The notes beneath the pieces are model-generated. The model saw only the letters and a program-made list of their open reading frames with translations. It ran no database searches and was not told where the DNA came from. A stretch of DNA of 64,000 nt from Bartonella taylorii 8TBB (GTDB lineage Bacteria > Pseudomonadota > Alphaproteobacteria > Rhizobiales > Rhizobiaceae): assembly GCF_902825155.1 (NCBI RefSeq), contig NZ_CADEAG010000009.1, forward strand, positions 17,952 to 81,951. Direction: 5' to 3'. A program made the translations under genes and the position numbers. Shown here piece after piece: positions 30,609 to 41,570 of the stretch (position 1 is its first letter; every line of letters begins with the position of its first letter).

Positions 30609-31166
30609 ATGAAAACAATATTTTCTTTTCAGCGTTTTGTCGCGTATTGTGGTGTAGCTGCCGTTTTTGTGGTCAATATTGGGATGGCTTATGCGCAAGG
30701 CGTGAGCGAACAGCATTTAGATTCGGCAAGAAAGGCTATCAGCGCTATTCGTGCAACTGATCAATTTGATAGCTTTTTACCGAATGCGGCACATGATTTT
30801 AAAAATGAATTGATCAGCGATGATCCCAATTTGGCAACTTCTATTTCTGATATTGTTGATAAACAGGCGCTTGCTTTAGCTAAACGGCGCTCTGATTTAG
30901 AAAAAGAGATTGCTCATGTGTATGCAAAATATTTTACTCAAGAAGAACTTGATGCAATCACGGCATTCTATAGTTCTGATACCGGTAAAAAGTTTTTGAC
31001 AGAGGTTCCAAATATTGCGCGTGATGCTTATTCTACATTTGATACGTGGCGTTCTGCTCTTATGCAGGATCTTATAAAAAATGTGAAAAAAGAGATGTCT
31101 GAAACACTTCATTTAAATAACTCTGCTACGCCTATGAAATCGGGATCTTCAGAAAATCACAAATAG
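30609..31166 (+). CDS. Exported DUF2059 protein
   Basis: A 185-aa protein with a signal peptide (residues about 8-31, FVAYCGVAAVFVVNIGMAYA) and a helical mature part. The C-terminal half VYAKYFTQEELDAITAFYSS followed by DTGKKFLTEVPNI is the DUF2059 pattern, seen in many alphaproteobacterial periplasmic proteins of unknown function. It lies 70 nt after rpiA and before gor, an order common in Rhizobiales. It ends with an intrinsic terminator about 55 nt downstream. Function is unknown. Confidence 0.85.
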   Translation: MKTIFSFQRFVAYCGVAAVFVVNIGMAYAQGVSEQHLDSARKAISAIRATDQFDSFLPNAAHDFKNELISDDPNLATSISDIVDKQALALAKRRSDLEKEIAHVYAKYFTQEELDAITAFYSSDTGKKFLTEVPNIARDAYSTFDTWRSALMQDLIKNVKKEMSETLHLNNSATPMKSGSSENHK

Positions 31167-31220
31167 TTTGATTGATATCATTATATAAGAGTGTGGGATT
31201 CTTTAATTTATTATAAAAAC

Positions 31221-31242
31221 CGGCGGTGTCTCCGCCGTTTTT
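31221..31242 (+). terminator. Intrinsic terminator after the DUF2059 gene
   Basis: CGGCGG (31221-31226) pairs with CCGCCG (31232-31237) across TGTCT and is followed by five T (31238-31242). A run of A on the 5' side extends the stem. This is a textbook intrinsic terminator on the plus strand, closing rpiA-DUF2059 ahead of gor. Confidence 0.92.
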
Positions 31243-31376
31243 AATAGAAACAGGTCCTTTTAGGATTATTACTTTATAAAAATGCTGCTTGAAAATAAAA
31301 TTGAAAACAAAAAGGTTTTCATTTGATAATAAACGATCGTAGCTTATTATTGTAGATGTATGAGAAGGAATAGTTC

Positions 31377-32768
31377 GTGGGTTCTTTTGATTTTGATTTA
31401 TTCGTTATTGGAAGCGGTTCTGGTGGGGTGCGTGCAGCACGCCTTGCTGGAGGGCTTGGTAAGCGTGTCGCTATAGCAGAGGAATATCGTATAGGGGGTA
31501 CTTGTGTTATTCGCGGTTGCGTTCCTAAGAAATTGTATGTTTATGCCTCACAATATGCAAAAGAGTTCCGTAAAAGCGTTGGTTTTGGTTGGAAATATGC
31601 TGAACCAATTTTTAGTTGGGAAAAATTAGTTGCAGCTAAAAATAAAGAAATATCAAGATTGGAAGGACTTTATCGCCAAGGACTGCAAAATAATAATGTT
31701 CATATTTATGAAAGTCGTGCTGTCTTTGTCGATGATCATACATTAGAGCTTTCTGTAACAGGTGAACGGGTAACCGCGGAAAAAATTTTAATCGCAACGG
31801 GTGCAAAAATTGCGTCAAATACTGCAATAAAAGGCAGTGATTTATGCCTTACTTCCAATGAAATTTTTGACCTTGAAAAACTCCCAAAATCAATAGTCAT
31901 TGTTGGTGGCGGGTATATTGGTGTTGAATTTGCTAACATTTTTCATGAATTAGGTGTGAAAACAACGCTCCTCCATCGTGGTGATTTAATTCTTCGTAAC
32001 TTTGACTATGATTTGCGACAGCTGCTTAATGATGCAATGGTTGAAAAAGGGATTTCTATTATTTATGGGGAAACAGTTTCCAAAGTGCAAGCTACAGGAA
32101 ATTATTATAATCTTGTTTTATCCAGTGGGCAAATGATCAGTACTGATCAGGTGATGTTAGCTACGGGGCGCGTACCAAATACAATGGGTTTAGGACTCGA
32201 GCGGGCAGGCGTTAAAGTGAATGAGTTTGGTGCAGTTGTTGTTGATGAAAGAATGACAACAGATGTTCCCCACATTTGGGCTGTGGGTGATGTAACAGGT
32301 CATATTCAATTGACGCCTGTTGCGATTCATGATGCAATATGTTTTGTTAAGACTGCATTTGAGAATATACCCACTACACCCGATTATGATTTAATTACAA
32401 CGGCGGTTTTTTCACAGCCTGAGATTGGAACGGTAGGTCTTTCAGAAGAAGATGCGCTACATCGTTATAAGCGTCTTGAAATTTATCGTACGGTTTTTCG
32501 TTCTATGCGCAATGTTCTCTCCGAGAGTTCTGAAAAAATGTTTATGAAGCTTATTGTTGATGGTGAAAGTCGTATTGTTGTGGGTGCTCATATTTTAGGG
32601 GAGAACGCTGGTGAGATAGCACAGCTCATTGGCATATCTCTCAAGGGGAGACTGACGAAAGATGTCTTTGATGAAACTATGGCAGTGCATCCAACTATGG
32701 CAGAGGAATTGGTAACGATGTATAAACCAAGTTACATCTATGAAAATGGAAAGAAAGTAGAAGGTTAA
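31377..32768 (+). CDS. gor: Glutathione-disulfide reductase
   Basis: This FAD flavoenzyme reduces oxidised glutathione with NADPH. The FAD site is VIGSGSGGVRAARLA, and the redox-active disulfide lies in GGTCVIRGCVPKKLYVYA. The NAD(P) site is IVVGGGYIGVEFANIF-like (IVIVGGGYIGVEFANIF), and the C-terminal interface has TMAVHPTMAEELVTMY with the catalytic His-Glu pair. The start is GTG 31377 with AAGGA upstream; there is no better ATG. At 463 aa it matches alphaproteobacterial Gor. Confidence 0.95.
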   Translation: MGSFDFDLFVIGSGSGGVRAARLAGGLGKRVAIAEEYRIGGTCVIRGCVPKKLYVYASQYAKEFRKSVGFGWKYAEPIFSWEKLVAAKNKEISRLEGLYRQGLQNNNVHIYESRAVFVDDHTLELSVTGERVTAEKILIATGAKIASNTAIKGSDLCLTSNEIFDLEKLPKSIVIVGGGYIGVEFANIFHELGVKTTLLHRGDLILRNFDYDLRQLLNDAMVEKGISIIYGETVSKVQATGNYYNLVLSSGQMISTDQVMLATGRVPNTMGLGLERAGVKVNEFGAVVVDERMTTDVPHIWAVGDVTGHIQLTPVAIHDAICFVKTAFENIPTTPDYDLITTAVFSQPEIGTVGLSEEDALHRYKRLEIYRTVFRSMRNVLSESSEKMFMKLIVDGESRIVVGAHILGENAGEIAQLIGISLKGRLTKDVFDETMAVHPTMAEELVTMYKPSYIYENGKKVEG

Positions 32769-32840
32769 ACAGCACATATTGTGGTAAGTGAGCGAGTTTT
32801 AGTACGATGAGCTATGATTTTAAGCTCTGGAGAGAATGCA

Positions 32841-34220
32841 ATGATAAAAGAATGGGCTCCTGACTCTTGGAGAGCAAGACCAATTAAACAAGTTCCGATT
32901 TATCCGGATAAATCTGTGTTAGCAGATGTTGAACGAAAGCTACGTAGCTATCCTCCTTTGGTTTTTGCGGGTGAAGCACGTGATTTGCAAAATAAATTAG
33001 CAGCTGTTGCACAAGGTCAGGCTTTTTTATTACAAGGTGGAGACTGTGCAGAAAGCTTTGCAGAACATGAAGCTGATAATATTCGTGATTTTTTTCGCGT
33101 ATTTTTGCAAATGGCGATTGTTTTAACTTTTGGCAGTTCTAAACCCGTTGTTAAAATCGGTCGCATCGCAGGTCAGTTTGCAAAGCCACGCTCTTCCGAT
33201 ATGGAAAGCAAAGGAGGAGCTGAGCTTCCTTCTTATCGCGGGGATATTATTAATGGTATTGAATTTAGCACGGATTCTCGTATTCCTGATCCGCAACGAA
33301 TGTCTATGGCTTATCGCCAATCTGCAGCAACATTGAATCTATTGCGTGCTTTTTCACAAGGGGGGTATGCAGATTTAGAAAATGTTCATGCATGGATGTT
33401 GAGTTTTGTTTCTAACAGCCCGCAGGGCGAGCGTTATGAGTTGTTGGCAGAACGTATTTCGGAAGCGATAGATTTTATGCGTTCCATAGGGATTACGTCC
33501 AAAACAAATTCTTCATTACGTGAAACATCTTTTTATACCAGTCATGAAGCGCTTTTGCTTGGCTATGAAGAGGCTTTGACGCGAATTGATTCGACTTCTG
33601 GAGATTGGTATGCAACGTCTGGTCATATGTTATGGATTGGTGATCGTACACGTCAGATTGATCATGCGCATGTTGAATATTGCCGCGGTATCAAAAATCC
33701 ACTTGGGTTAAAGTGTGGTCCTTCCATTGAGCCCTATGAGCTTTTGAGATTGATTGATATTTTAAACCCTGAAAACGAAGCGGGGCGATTGACGCTCATT
33801 ACGCGTTTTGGTTATGATAAGGTTGAGAATTATCTTCCTAAATTGATCCAAGCAGTTGAGCGCGAGAAGCGTAAAGTTATATGGTCGTGTGATCCAATGC
33901 ATGGCAATACGGTTACTGTAAATGGTTATAAAACGCGTCCCTTTGATTATGTGTTAAAGGAGGTAGAGAAGTTTTTTTCAGTACATTATGGAGAGGGAAC
34001 TTATCCAGGGGGCATTCATATTGAAATGACAGGTCGTGATGTAACAGAATGCACAGGTGGGGCGCATGCTATTTCTGTAGAAGATTTGTCTAATCGTTAT
34101 CATACCCAGTGTGATCCGCGATTAAATGCAGATCAAGCGTTAGAATTAGCTTTTCTTGTTGCAGAATTACTTAAGAAAAATCGTAATACTGATTCATTAG
34201 CTCTTGCTGCAAATGGTTAG
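32841..34220 (+). CDS. 3-deoxy-7-phosphoheptulonate (DAHP) synthase, class II
   Basis: This enzyme starts the shikimate pathway from PEP and erythrose-4-phosphate. It is the class II (plant-like) type: [57 protein letters not shown], the [14 protein letters not shown] motif and [19 protein letters not shown] are all diagnostic. ATG 32841, with GGAGAG 10 nt upstream, gives 459 aa; the open frame back to 32814 uses TTG. The symbol is left blank because the class II gene is named variously (aroG, aroH). Confidence 0.94.
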   Translation: MIKEWAPDSWRARPIKQVPIYPDKSVLADVERKLRSYPPLVFAGEARDLQNKLAAVAQGQAFLLQGGDCAESFAEHEADNIRDFFRVFLQMAIVLTFGSSKPVVKIGRIAGQFAKPRSSDMESKGGAELPSYRGDIINGIEFSTDSRIPDPQRMSMAYRQSAATLNLLRAFSQGGYADLENVHAWMLSFVSNSPQGERYELLAERISEAIDFMRSIGITSKTNSSLRETSFYTSHEALLLGYEEALTRIDSTSGDWYATSGHMLWIGDRTRQIDHAHVEYCRGIKNPLGLKCGPSIEPYELLRLIDILNPENEAGRLTLITRFGYDKVENYLPKLIQAVEREKRKVIWSCDPMHGNTVTVNGYKTRPFDYVLKEVEKFFSVHYGEGTYPGGIHIEMTGRDVTECTGGAHAISVEDLSNRYHTQCDPRLNADQALELAFLVAELLKKNRNTDSLALAANG

Positions 34221-34343
34221 ATAAAAAGCTCGATCATATTTCATTTTAGGTGTTTATGGGAGAAGAGTTTTTTGAAAAAGAAGTGTTTTCAATAATTAAA
34301 ATAGAGTTGTAATTGTCAAGCTGATGAAATGATATAAAGACTT

Positions 34344-36005
34344 ATGAAAAATGATTTTCGGGTAGCTGTTGCCCAATTAAATCCCGTCGTTGGTGATATT
34401 GAAAGGAATTATTCTCTTGCTGTTATGGCGCATCAAACGGCTAAAGAAGAAGGTGCAGATCTTGTTTTATTCACTGAGCTTTTTATAAGCGCTTATCCGC
34501 CGGAAGATCTCGTTCTTAAGCCTGCTTTTATAAAAACATGTGAAGATGCTGTTAAGGAATTAGCAAAGATAACAGTAGGGGGACCAGGAATTATAATGGG
34601 CCTTCCTCTCAAGCGTAATGATAACATTTACAATGGTGTCATGATTCTTGATGAAGGACAGATAGTTGCTGAAAGCTTTAAGTTTGATTTACCTAATTAT
34701 GCTGAATTTGACGAAAAACGACTATTTTTTCCCGGTCCATACCCTGAGCCGATTGTCTATCACGGGATAAAACTAGGAATAGTGATTTGTGAAGATATTT
34801 GGAATGATTCTTCTTTGTGTGCAAAGCTTGGCAATAAAGGAGCTGAGATCATTCTCGTTCTTAATGGTTCTCCTTATTATCGTGATAAAACATTAAAGCG
34901 TATAGAAATTGCTCGTGCGCAGGTGCTTCAATCTGGCATACCGATTATTTATGCTAATCCTGTTGGAGGGCAGGATGAGCTCGTTTTTGATGGGGGATCT
35001 TTTGCACTAAGTGCGCAAGGCAAAATAGTGTTCCAAATGAAACATTTTGAAAGCCACATTGCTTTAAGTCATTGGCAGAGAAAAACGACAGGGTGGCAAT
35101 GTATTTCTGGCCCAAATGAGAATCTCCTTAATGGATTAGCGGCTGATTATCAAGCCTGTGTTTTGGGTTTGAGAGATTACGTCAATAAAAACCGTTTTAA
35201 GGATGTTATTCTTGGTCTTTCAGGAGGAATTGATTCAGCTCTTTGTGCGGCAATGGCAGTGGATGCTCTTGGAGCTGAGAGGGTTCGCACCATAATGATG
35301 CCCTATCATTATACCTCACAAGAGTCATTGAAAGATGCTAAAGAGTGTGCACGTTTTTTAGGATGTCACTATGAAGTGGTACCAATTGTACAACCTGTTG
35401 AGGCTTTTTTGAAGACAATGGCACCTATTTTTTTAGGGTTGCCATCTGATGTGACAGAAGAAAATCTTCAAAGTCGTATACGCGGTACTATTTTGATGGC
35501 CCTTTCAAATAAATTTGGCTCAATGGTGATAACAACAGGTAATAAGTCGGAAATGGCTGTGGGATATGCAACACTCTATGGTGATATGAACGGAGGGTTT
35601 AATCCTATTAAAGACATTTATAAAACGCAGGTCTATGCATTAGCGAAGTGGCGTAATAACAATCACTTGCAAAATTTGTTGGGGCCAGAAGGGATTGTAA
35701 TTCCACCCAATATTATAGAAAAAGCACCTTCTGCGGAGCTTCGGGAAAATCAAAAAGATGAAGACACTCTTCCGCCTTATCCTGTTTTAGATGATATCTT
35801 GCAATTTCTTGTAGAAAATGACATGAGTATCTGTGATATTGTTAAACGTGGATATTTACGGGAAACAGTTGAGAAAATAGAACATCTTCTTTATGGTGCC
35901 GAATACAAAAGACGACAATCTGCTCCCGGCGTAAAAATCAGTTATAAAAACTTCGGACGTGATCGTCGTTATCCCATTGTAAATCGGTTTCGTGATAAAA
36001 TTTGA
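34344..36005 (+). CDS. nadE: Glutamine-dependent NAD+ synthetase
   Basis: NadE amidates deamido-NAD to NAD. The N-terminal glutaminase (nitrilase-fold, about 1-270) has the catalytic Glu in [17 protein letters not shown], Lys in [10 protein letters not shown] and Cys in [12 protein letters not shown]. The C-terminal synthetase (about 275-553) has the P-loop [20 protein letters not shown] and [19 protein letters not shown]. The 553-aa length is that of the glutamine-dependent short alphaproteobacterial form. The second gltX starts 10 nt after its stop. Confidence 0.96.
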   Translation: MKNDFRVAVAQLNPVVGDIERNYSLAVMAHQTAKEEGADLVLFTELFISAYPPEDLVLKPAFIKTCEDAVKELAKITVGGPGIIMGLPLKRNDNIYNGVMILDEGQIVAESFKFDLPNYAEFDEKRLFFPGPYPEPIVYHGIKLGIVICEDIWNDSSLCAKLGNKGAEIILVLNGSPYYRDKTLKRIEIARAQVLQSGIPIIYANPVGGQDELVFDGGSFALSAQGKIVFQMKHFESHIALSHWQRKTTGWQCISGPNENLLNGLAADYQACVLGLRDYVNKNRFKDVILGLSGGIDSALCAAMAVDALGAERVRTIMMPYHYTSQESLKDAKECARFLGCHYEVVPIVQPVEAFLKTMAPIFLGLPSDVTEENLQSRIRGTILMALSNKFGSMVITTGNKSEMAVGYATLYGDMNGGFNPIKDIYKTQVYALAKWRNNNHLQNLLGPEGIVIPPNIIEKAPSAELRENQKDEDTLPPYPVLDDILQFLVENDMSICDIVKRGYLRETVEKIEHLLYGAEYKRRQSAPGVKISYKNFGRDRRYPIVNRFRDKI

Positions 36006-36015
36006 GCATTATTTT

Positions 36016-37398
36016 ATGATAAAAGTCCGTTTTGCACCCTCTCCAACAGGTTATATTCATATTGGCAATACCCGTAGTGCCCTGTTCAACTGGCTTTATG
36101 CGCAAGCGCATAAGGGAGCTTTTATTTTGCGTTACGATGATACAGATGTTGAACGCTCTAAACAGGAATATATTGATGCTATTGCAGTTGATCTTGAATG
36201 GCTTGGTATTCAACCAGATGAGATTTATTATCAATCTAAACGGTTTAGTCGATATGATGAAGTTGCGGAAACTCTAAAACAACGTGGTCTTCTTTATCCC
36301 TGTTATGAGACCGCGGAAGAATTAGATCGGCGCCGTAAAATCCAACTTTCTCGCAAATTACCCCCTATTTATGATCGCGCTGCATTGAAATTAACACCAG
36401 AAAATAAAAAAGCATTTGAATTGCAAGGTCGGAAACCTCATTGGCGTTTTCTTCTCCCTAATTTTGCAAATGATCCTTTGCAAACAAGGAGAACAGAAAT
36501 TTGCTGGAATGATGCGGTAAAAGGAAAACAGGCGATTGATTTAGCCTCTCTTTCAGATCCTGTTTTAATTCGTGAAGATGGAAGCTACCTTTATACATTG
36601 CCTTCCGTCGTTGATGATATAGATATGGCCATTACTCATATTATTCGTGGGGACGATCACATTACAAATACAGGCGCTCAGATTGCTCTTTTTAAAGCAC
36701 TCAATGCAGAATTGCCAGTTTTTGGCCATATTAATTTATTGTCTACAGTTTTAGGAAAAGGGTTTTCAAAACGGAACAACGATCTCTCTATTCGCTCTCT
36801 ACGGGCGGAAGGGTTTGAATCTATCGCTGTTCAATGCCTCGCTGTTTTGATTGGGACATCACAAAATGTACATCCGTATCCCAATCAAGCAGCGCTTTTA
36901 GAGCATTTTAATCTGCAAGATACGTCAAAATCAATTGCAAAATTTGATACTACCGATCTTTTTGCTTTAAATCGTCATCTTGTGCATGAGTTAACCTATG
37001 CGGAAGTTAAAACACGACTTAAAAATCTTTCTATTGATGGCGATAAGGCGGAGTGTTTTTGGAATGCGATGAGAGGTAATATTGACAAAGTAAATGATGC
37101 TGTCTTTTGGTGGAAAATGATTCATGATGAACAAAAGGGCTTTGATACAGTAGCGCTTGAAGATCGTGCATTCGTGCGTCAATCACTCAATTTCTTGCCT
37201 GAAGGTGCATTAAATGATGAAAGTTGGAAAGTTTGGACAACGGCATTAAAAGAAAAAACAGGTCGCAGCGGAAAAGCTTTGTTTATGCCATTACGTCAGG
37301 CGCTTACTGGAATGGATCATGGACCTGAAATGGGAAAGCTTTTGCAGCTCTTAGGGCGTGAGAAAGTAGTAGAAAGATTGACATTTCAAGGAGAGTAA
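36016..37398 (+). CDS. gltX: Glutamyl-tRNA synthetase (second copy)
   Basis: This 460-aa class I synthetase starts [20 protein letters not shown], with HIGN as the HIGH-type motif. Its second motif is [17 protein letters not shown], in which the usual lysine-leucine pair is replaced by G-F. It differs strongly from the first copy (25544-26971). ATG 36016 is preferred to GTG 35992, which lies inside nadE. In alphaproteobacteria with two GluRS, one is often tRNA-Gln-directed; this divergent copy is the likelier candidate, but that is inference. Confidence 0.93.
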   Translation: MIKVRFAPSPTGYIHIGNTRSALFNWLYAQAHKGAFILRYDDTDVERSKQEYIDAIAVDLEWLGIQPDEIYYQSKRFSRYDEVAETLKQRGLLYPCYETAEELDRRRKIQLSRKLPPIYDRAALKLTPENKKAFELQGRKPHWRFLLPNFANDPLQTRRTEICWNDAVKGKQAIDLASLSDPVLIREDGSYLYTLPSVVDDIDMAITHIIRGDDHITNTGAQIALFKALNAELPVFGHINLLSTVLGKGFSKRNNDLSIRSLRAEGFESIAVQCLAVLIGTSQNVHPYPNQAALLEHFNLQDTSKSIAKFDTTDLFALNRHLVHELTYAEVKTRLKNLSIDGDKAECFWNAMRGNIDKVNDAVFWWKMIHDEQKGFDTVALEDRAFVRQSLNFLPEGALNDESWKVWTTALKEKTGRSGKALFMPLRQALTGMDHGPEMGKLLQLLGREKVVERLTFQGE

Positions 37399-37407
37399 GT
37401 TTCCAGT

Positions 37408-38811
37408 TTAAGTGCGGGTTTTTATGAGCATAAATGCTGGGATATCATTGCCAAATCCAAGAGGAGACAAATCCTTATTTTTTCTAGGGTTCTGCTGCTC
37501 AGATGGTTTTACTTTATTATTTGTGGCTTGAATGTAATCTACTTTATCGTTTTTTAAGGATTTTTGAGTTTGGACAACGCGCTCTTTTTGAGTAGTTCTT
37601 TTTGACGGTTTTGGAGATCTTTTCTTTAAAACAATGTGGTCTTCTTGATCATCAGTCGTTAAAGTAGAGAGATCTCCATTGAGCCATTCAATTTTTTCGT
37701 TGCTCATTTCCTCAATGGCGTTGATATATTTTTGGTCATCTTTTGTGACGATCGTAAAAGCTTTTCCACTACGATTTGCACGTCCTGTACGACCAATTCG
37801 ATGAATATAGTCTTCAGCATGTGTAGGGACATCATAGTTGAAAACATGGCTGACAGCTGGGATATCGAGTCCACGGGCAGCAACATCAGAAGCAACAAGA
37901 AGTGTGAGTTTATTATTTTTAAAATCGGCTAATGTATTTGTGCGCGAATATTGGTCCATATCTCCATGAAGGGCGCCTACACTAAAATGATGTCTGACGA
38001 GAGACCTAAAAAGTTCAGAGATATCCCTCTTTCGATTGCAAAAAATAATAGCATTTTTAAGCTCATTGCCTTCATTGTGGATAAGTTCTCGCAAAACAGC
38101 TCTTTTATCCCATGGCTTATTTCCAGATTTGACAAGTCTCTGTGTAATTGTGGTGGCTGTTGAGGATGCTTTTGTAACTTCAACAGATACAGGAAAATGT
38201 AAAAACTGTTTTGTTAGTTTGGTAATTTCTGGCGCCATTGTTGCGGAAAAGAACAAAGTTTGACGCGTAAAGGGGGTTAGTTTACAGATACGTTCAATAT
38301 CAGGAATAAAACCCATATCCAACATGCGATCAGCTTCATCAATAACAAGAATTTCAACACCCATTAGGAGCAATTTACCGCGTTCAAAATGATCAAGAAG
38401 GCGGCCTGGTGTTGCTATAAGAACATCAGCTCCTCGTTCAAGTTTACGATCTTGGTGATCAAAAGAAACACCACCAATCAAAAGTGCAACATTTAGGCGA
38501 TGATTTATTCCGTATTTATCGAAATTTTCTTCAACTTGAGCCGCAAGTTCCCGTGTTGGTTCTAATATAAGAGTACGGGGCATACGCGCTCTCGCGCGGC
38601 CTTTTTCAAGTAGTGTGAGCATAGGCAAAACGAAAGAAGCTGTTTTCCCCGTTCCTGTTTGAGCGATTCCTAGAACGTCTTTTCTTTGAAGCACGTGGGG
38701 AATCGTCCCACTCTGAATAGGCGTTGGAACTGTATATCCCGCTGATTTTACCGCTTTAATAACCTTTGCGGAAAGACCTAAATCATCGAAACTATTTAAA
38801 GGTGGCATCAT
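37408..38811 (-). CDS. rhlE: DEAD-box ATP-dependent RNA helicase (RhlE type)
   Basis: The complete helicase core is visible: Q motif PTPIQSGTIPHVL, motif I AQTGTGKT, Ia PTRELA, Ib TPGRLLDHF, II VIDEADRMLDMGFIPD, III SAT, V DVAARGLDIPAV and VI HRIGRTGR. After the core comes a basic, low-complexity tail (about 90 residues, rich in Lys, Gln and Ser) typical of RhlE-like proteins in RNA degradation or ribosome assembly. The frame starts at TTG 38850, and ATG 38811 begins just before NSFDDLGLS, the usual family start. Convergent with gltX copy 2. Confidence 0.92.
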   Translation of the reverse strand: MMPPLNSFDDLGLSAKVIKAVKSAGYTVPTPIQSGTIPHVLQRKDVLGIAQTGTGKTASFVLPMLTLLEKGRARARMPRTLILEPTRELAAQVEENFDKYGINHRLNVALLIGGVSFDHQDRKLERGADVLIATPGRLLDHFERGKLLLMGVEILVIDEADRMLDMGFIPDIERICKLTPFTRQTLFFSATMAPEITKLTKQFLHFPVSVEVTKASSTATTITQRLVKSGNKPWDKRAVLRELIHNEGNELKNAIIFCNRKRDISELFRSLVRHHFSVGALHGDMDQYSRTNTLADFKNNKLTLLVASDVAARGLDIPAVSHVFNYDVPTHAEDYIHRIGRTGRANRSGKAFTIVTKDDQKYINAIEEMSNEKIEWLNGDLSTLTTDDQEDHIVLKKRSPKPSKRTTQKERVVQTQKSLKNDKVDYIQATNNKVKPSEQQNPRKNKDLSPLGFGNDIPAFMLIKTRT

Positions 38812-38956
38812 TTTTATCAATTGCTCTGCGATTTTAATCTCGCTATCCAAACTATTTGTGAGATTAAGTATTCTACACTATTTTAGAGGGTTAAGGCGCT
38901 TTCACAAAAAAGTCAACTATAACAGCCATATACGTATAGAAAGCATAATACAATAA

Positions 38957-39730
38957 TTAATAGCGAAATTGTTCTGATAAAATACGCTCGTCCCATGAAT
39001 GATTAGAGTCAAAAAGGATTGAGGCTGTTACTTCTGTTGCTGTTGAAATAATAACTGAATGGACAGATTTGACCTCAACATTATCGGCTGCAGCATTTAC
39101 GGGACGTTTGTCAGGTTCAAGCATATCCAAGCGTACTGTTGCCGTATTAGGAAGTAATGCTCCATGCCAGCGCCGAGGACGGAAAGGACTAACGGGAGTG
39201 AGTGCCATCAGTGGGGCCATGAGGGGCAAAATAGGTCCTTGTGCTGATAAATTATAAGCCGTAGATCCTGCTGGTGTGGCAACAAGGATACCATCGCAAC
39301 TTAATTGTTCCATGCGTACGTTATCATCAATACTAATACGAATTTTAGCTGCTTGATAAGATTGACGAAAGAGGGAGACTTCATTGATAGCGAGTGCTTC
39401 AATAGTTCCTTGACATTCAGCTTCTGCAATCATGCGTAGGGGATGAATTTCTTTTTTATGTGCGGCAGCAATACGGCTTGGCAATTTTTGTTCATGGAAT
39501 TCATTCATAAGGAATCCTACAGAGCCTTGATTCATGCCGTAAATAGGTTTTCCGGTGTTCATAACATCCCGTACTGTTTGTAACATTGTTCCATCGCCAC
39601 CGATTGCAACAACAACGTCAGCTTCTTCTAGAGAAGAATGACCGTAAACAGAAATTAATTTATGAGTAGCTTTTATGGCTTCTTTAGTTTCAGCGGAAAT
39701 GAAATGAAAGCGGTTTGGTAATGTGGTCAT
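38957..39730 (-). CDS. nadK: NAD kinase
   Basis: NadK phosphorylates NAD to NADP. The 257-aa protein carries the GGDG motif in VVAIGGDGTMLQTVRD, the MNQGSVGFLMNEF segment, ALNEVSLFRQ-like LAINEVSLFRQSYQAAK, and the conserved CDGILVATPAGSTAYNLSAQGPI (here split as DGILVATPAGSTAYN and LSAQGPILP). The length fits alphaproteobacterial NadK, which lacks the N-terminal extension of the enterobacterial enzyme. Confidence 0.95.
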   Translation of the reverse strand: MTTLPNRFHFISAETKEAIKATHKLISVYGHSSLEEADVVVAIGGDGTMLQTVRDVMNTGKPIYGMNQGSVGFLMNEFHEQKLPSRIAAAHKKEIHPLRMIAEAECQGTIEALAINEVSLFRQSYQAAKIRISIDDNVRMEQLSCDGILVATPAGSTAYNLSAQGPILPLMAPLMALTPVSPFRPRRWHGALLPNTATVRLDMLEPDKRPVNAAADNVEVKSVHSVIISTATEVTASILFDSNHSWDERILSEQFRY

Positions 39731-39986
39731 TAAGAATTATCCTGATATTTGCAACTTAGTTTTCTAGCGTATTTTTGAAAAATTTTGAAGCTGTCTATAA
39801 AAAACCGTTTTGGTAAGGAAATGGATTATGCACGAAAAGTAATCTGTGTAAGTTATGTATCATAGCAAGATGGGATGAAAAGATTGTATAGTGACATAAA
39901 CCATAAACGAGTATTTTTTTTAAGAATGATAATTCATCATTGAAGCTAAGAGCGTGATCAGTTAAAAGACCACTGTTCAGTTTTAA

Positions 39987-40063
<77 letters not shown>

Positions 40064-40345
40064 GACTTTTCAGTTCTTTCTCGTATTATTGTTATGGTAG
40101 TATTGCTTAGAAAAGACAAAGCTATTTTTATTAAAATGGTTATTGGGGGTACTGGTTAAGTTATATACCGAATAAGCAAATGATTTTAGAAGAATAAAGT
40201 TTCTTGCTGTTTATAGAATCCTTTTTTTGAGTACTTTGAATATTGAGGTAAAGAGAACAGTGCGCTATGGAAGAATTGATTATATAAAGCCATTTTTCCT
40301 TTTTACTTCATTAATGGATTGAAATCTAAGAACTGTATTTCCAAT

Positions 40346-40385
40346 GTCTTCACTTCTTTCTGTAAACAGAGTGAAGACGTTTTTT
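40346..40385 (+). terminator. Intrinsic terminator with no gene upstream
   Basis: GTCTTCACT (40346-40354) pairs perfectly with AGTGAAGAC (40370-40378), loop 15 nt, followed by G and six T. It lies 283 nt beyond tRNA-Arg, so it either ends a long tRNA primary transcript or an unannotated small RNA. Confidence 0.8.
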
Positions 40386-40466
40386 ATTATCTGCTTAAGA
40401 AAATGTTTCATGAAAATTATTCGTAAAGCAGTATCAATCTATACTTTCTGCGAGTCCATGAAATAG

Positions 40467-40557
40467 TTGATAATAGAAACGGTATGCTAAGCACTTCTCT
40501 TTAACCGTGCAAGAAGTAAAACCGCTTGTTAGTACCTATAACAGACGGCTTTTTTTA
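40467..40557 (+). ncRNA. Candidate small RNA ending in an intrinsic terminator
   Basis: The 3' end is a terminator hairpin: 40522-40531 pairs with 40539-40548 (CCG/CGG, one mismatch, one G-T, then TGTTA/TAACA; 7-nt loop) followed by CT and seven T. Upstream, ACGGT and ACCGT, and GCAC/GTGC with ACTTCT/AGAAGT, can form alternative pairings, so the segment is structured. No ORF or clear promoter is seen; the 5' end given is a guess. Confidence 0.4.
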
Positions 40558-41570
40558 CAAGGTTATCATATTCAAGAGCAATATGATACTGTGCAACAGT
40601 ATCACAGGTAAAAAATAACTAATTTGTATACAAAAAGCTTGCCAAGTGCTATTATGAAGGTGTTTTATAAATACGGTCCCGAACAGTCTTGAGCAGTGAA
40701 GTTAAAAAATAACCATTGACTGTAAAGCCATGCAAGAAGCATAGAGTTCTTATAAAAAGTATAACCTCTATACTGTTTTACAGTGCTATTTAGCTACAAA
40801 AAATTAAACATTACCATATCTTGCCATTTTGCTGCTTTGCTGCGAGACGTTTTTAATGCTCTCTTAAAAATTTTCTATGTATTTAAGCACCAGATTTTGC
40901 TATAATAAAGGGCTTTTTAGACTGCTAAGTAAGAAAGTCATATCGTATTGCATGAGCTTTAAAATATCAAATTTTAGAGGACTAATTCGCAACGTCACGT
41001 TATATCTCCAAAACTAACTATTGTCTTATTTTATAAGTATCATAATAATATTCACATATTTTATGTAAAGCTTATCGTATTGGTTTAGATTCTCTACCAT
41101 AGTACATTCCAATAGCATTAAAACAGAAAAAAGATACGATTGTTTCAATACGTATTATAGGTAATTATTTTATCATATTAATATATATTGTTGATTATTT
41201 ATTTTAACTTATATTTAACTATACTTAAAGTAATATTTATATTATGTATAAATACAGTATTTTTTTATATTGATATTTTAATAATATAAATTTAATATAT
41301 TTTTTATTATCTTGAGGGGGAATGATACAGAAAATACACAAAAGACTCCTTAAGCAACAAAAAGCGGATCTCACTTCAAGCTGTGAAGGAATGTGTAATC
41401 TTATAAAGTGACGCTAAAAAAGGCAAATGATCATTATAAATTAAAGAATAAGAAAAGTTTATTTATTTATTCGATTTTAAGCCTTATAGAGAGCAGCCAT
41501 ACCTTTTCTGTTTTATAGAAAAGTCCAATAGTGCTAAGTATTATACTTTAAATAAACAAGAAAGAAAATT

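Larger units (their letters stand above)
40064..41570. other. 1.5-kb gene-free AT-rich stretch between tRNA-Arg and hutH
   Basis: No protein-coding ORF is credible on either strand. Two intrinsic terminators (listed separately) with no gene ahead of them suggest one or more small RNAs in the left third. The right half (about 41160-41320) is extremely AT-rich with runs of TATTTAATAT-like sequence. The last 60 nt should hold the hutH promoter. Confidence 0.6.

Noticed and set aside
41160..41320. Very AT-rich block considered as a replication origin
   Set aside because: No DnaA-box cluster, iterons or replication genes nearby; AT-rich intergenic DNA is common in this genome.
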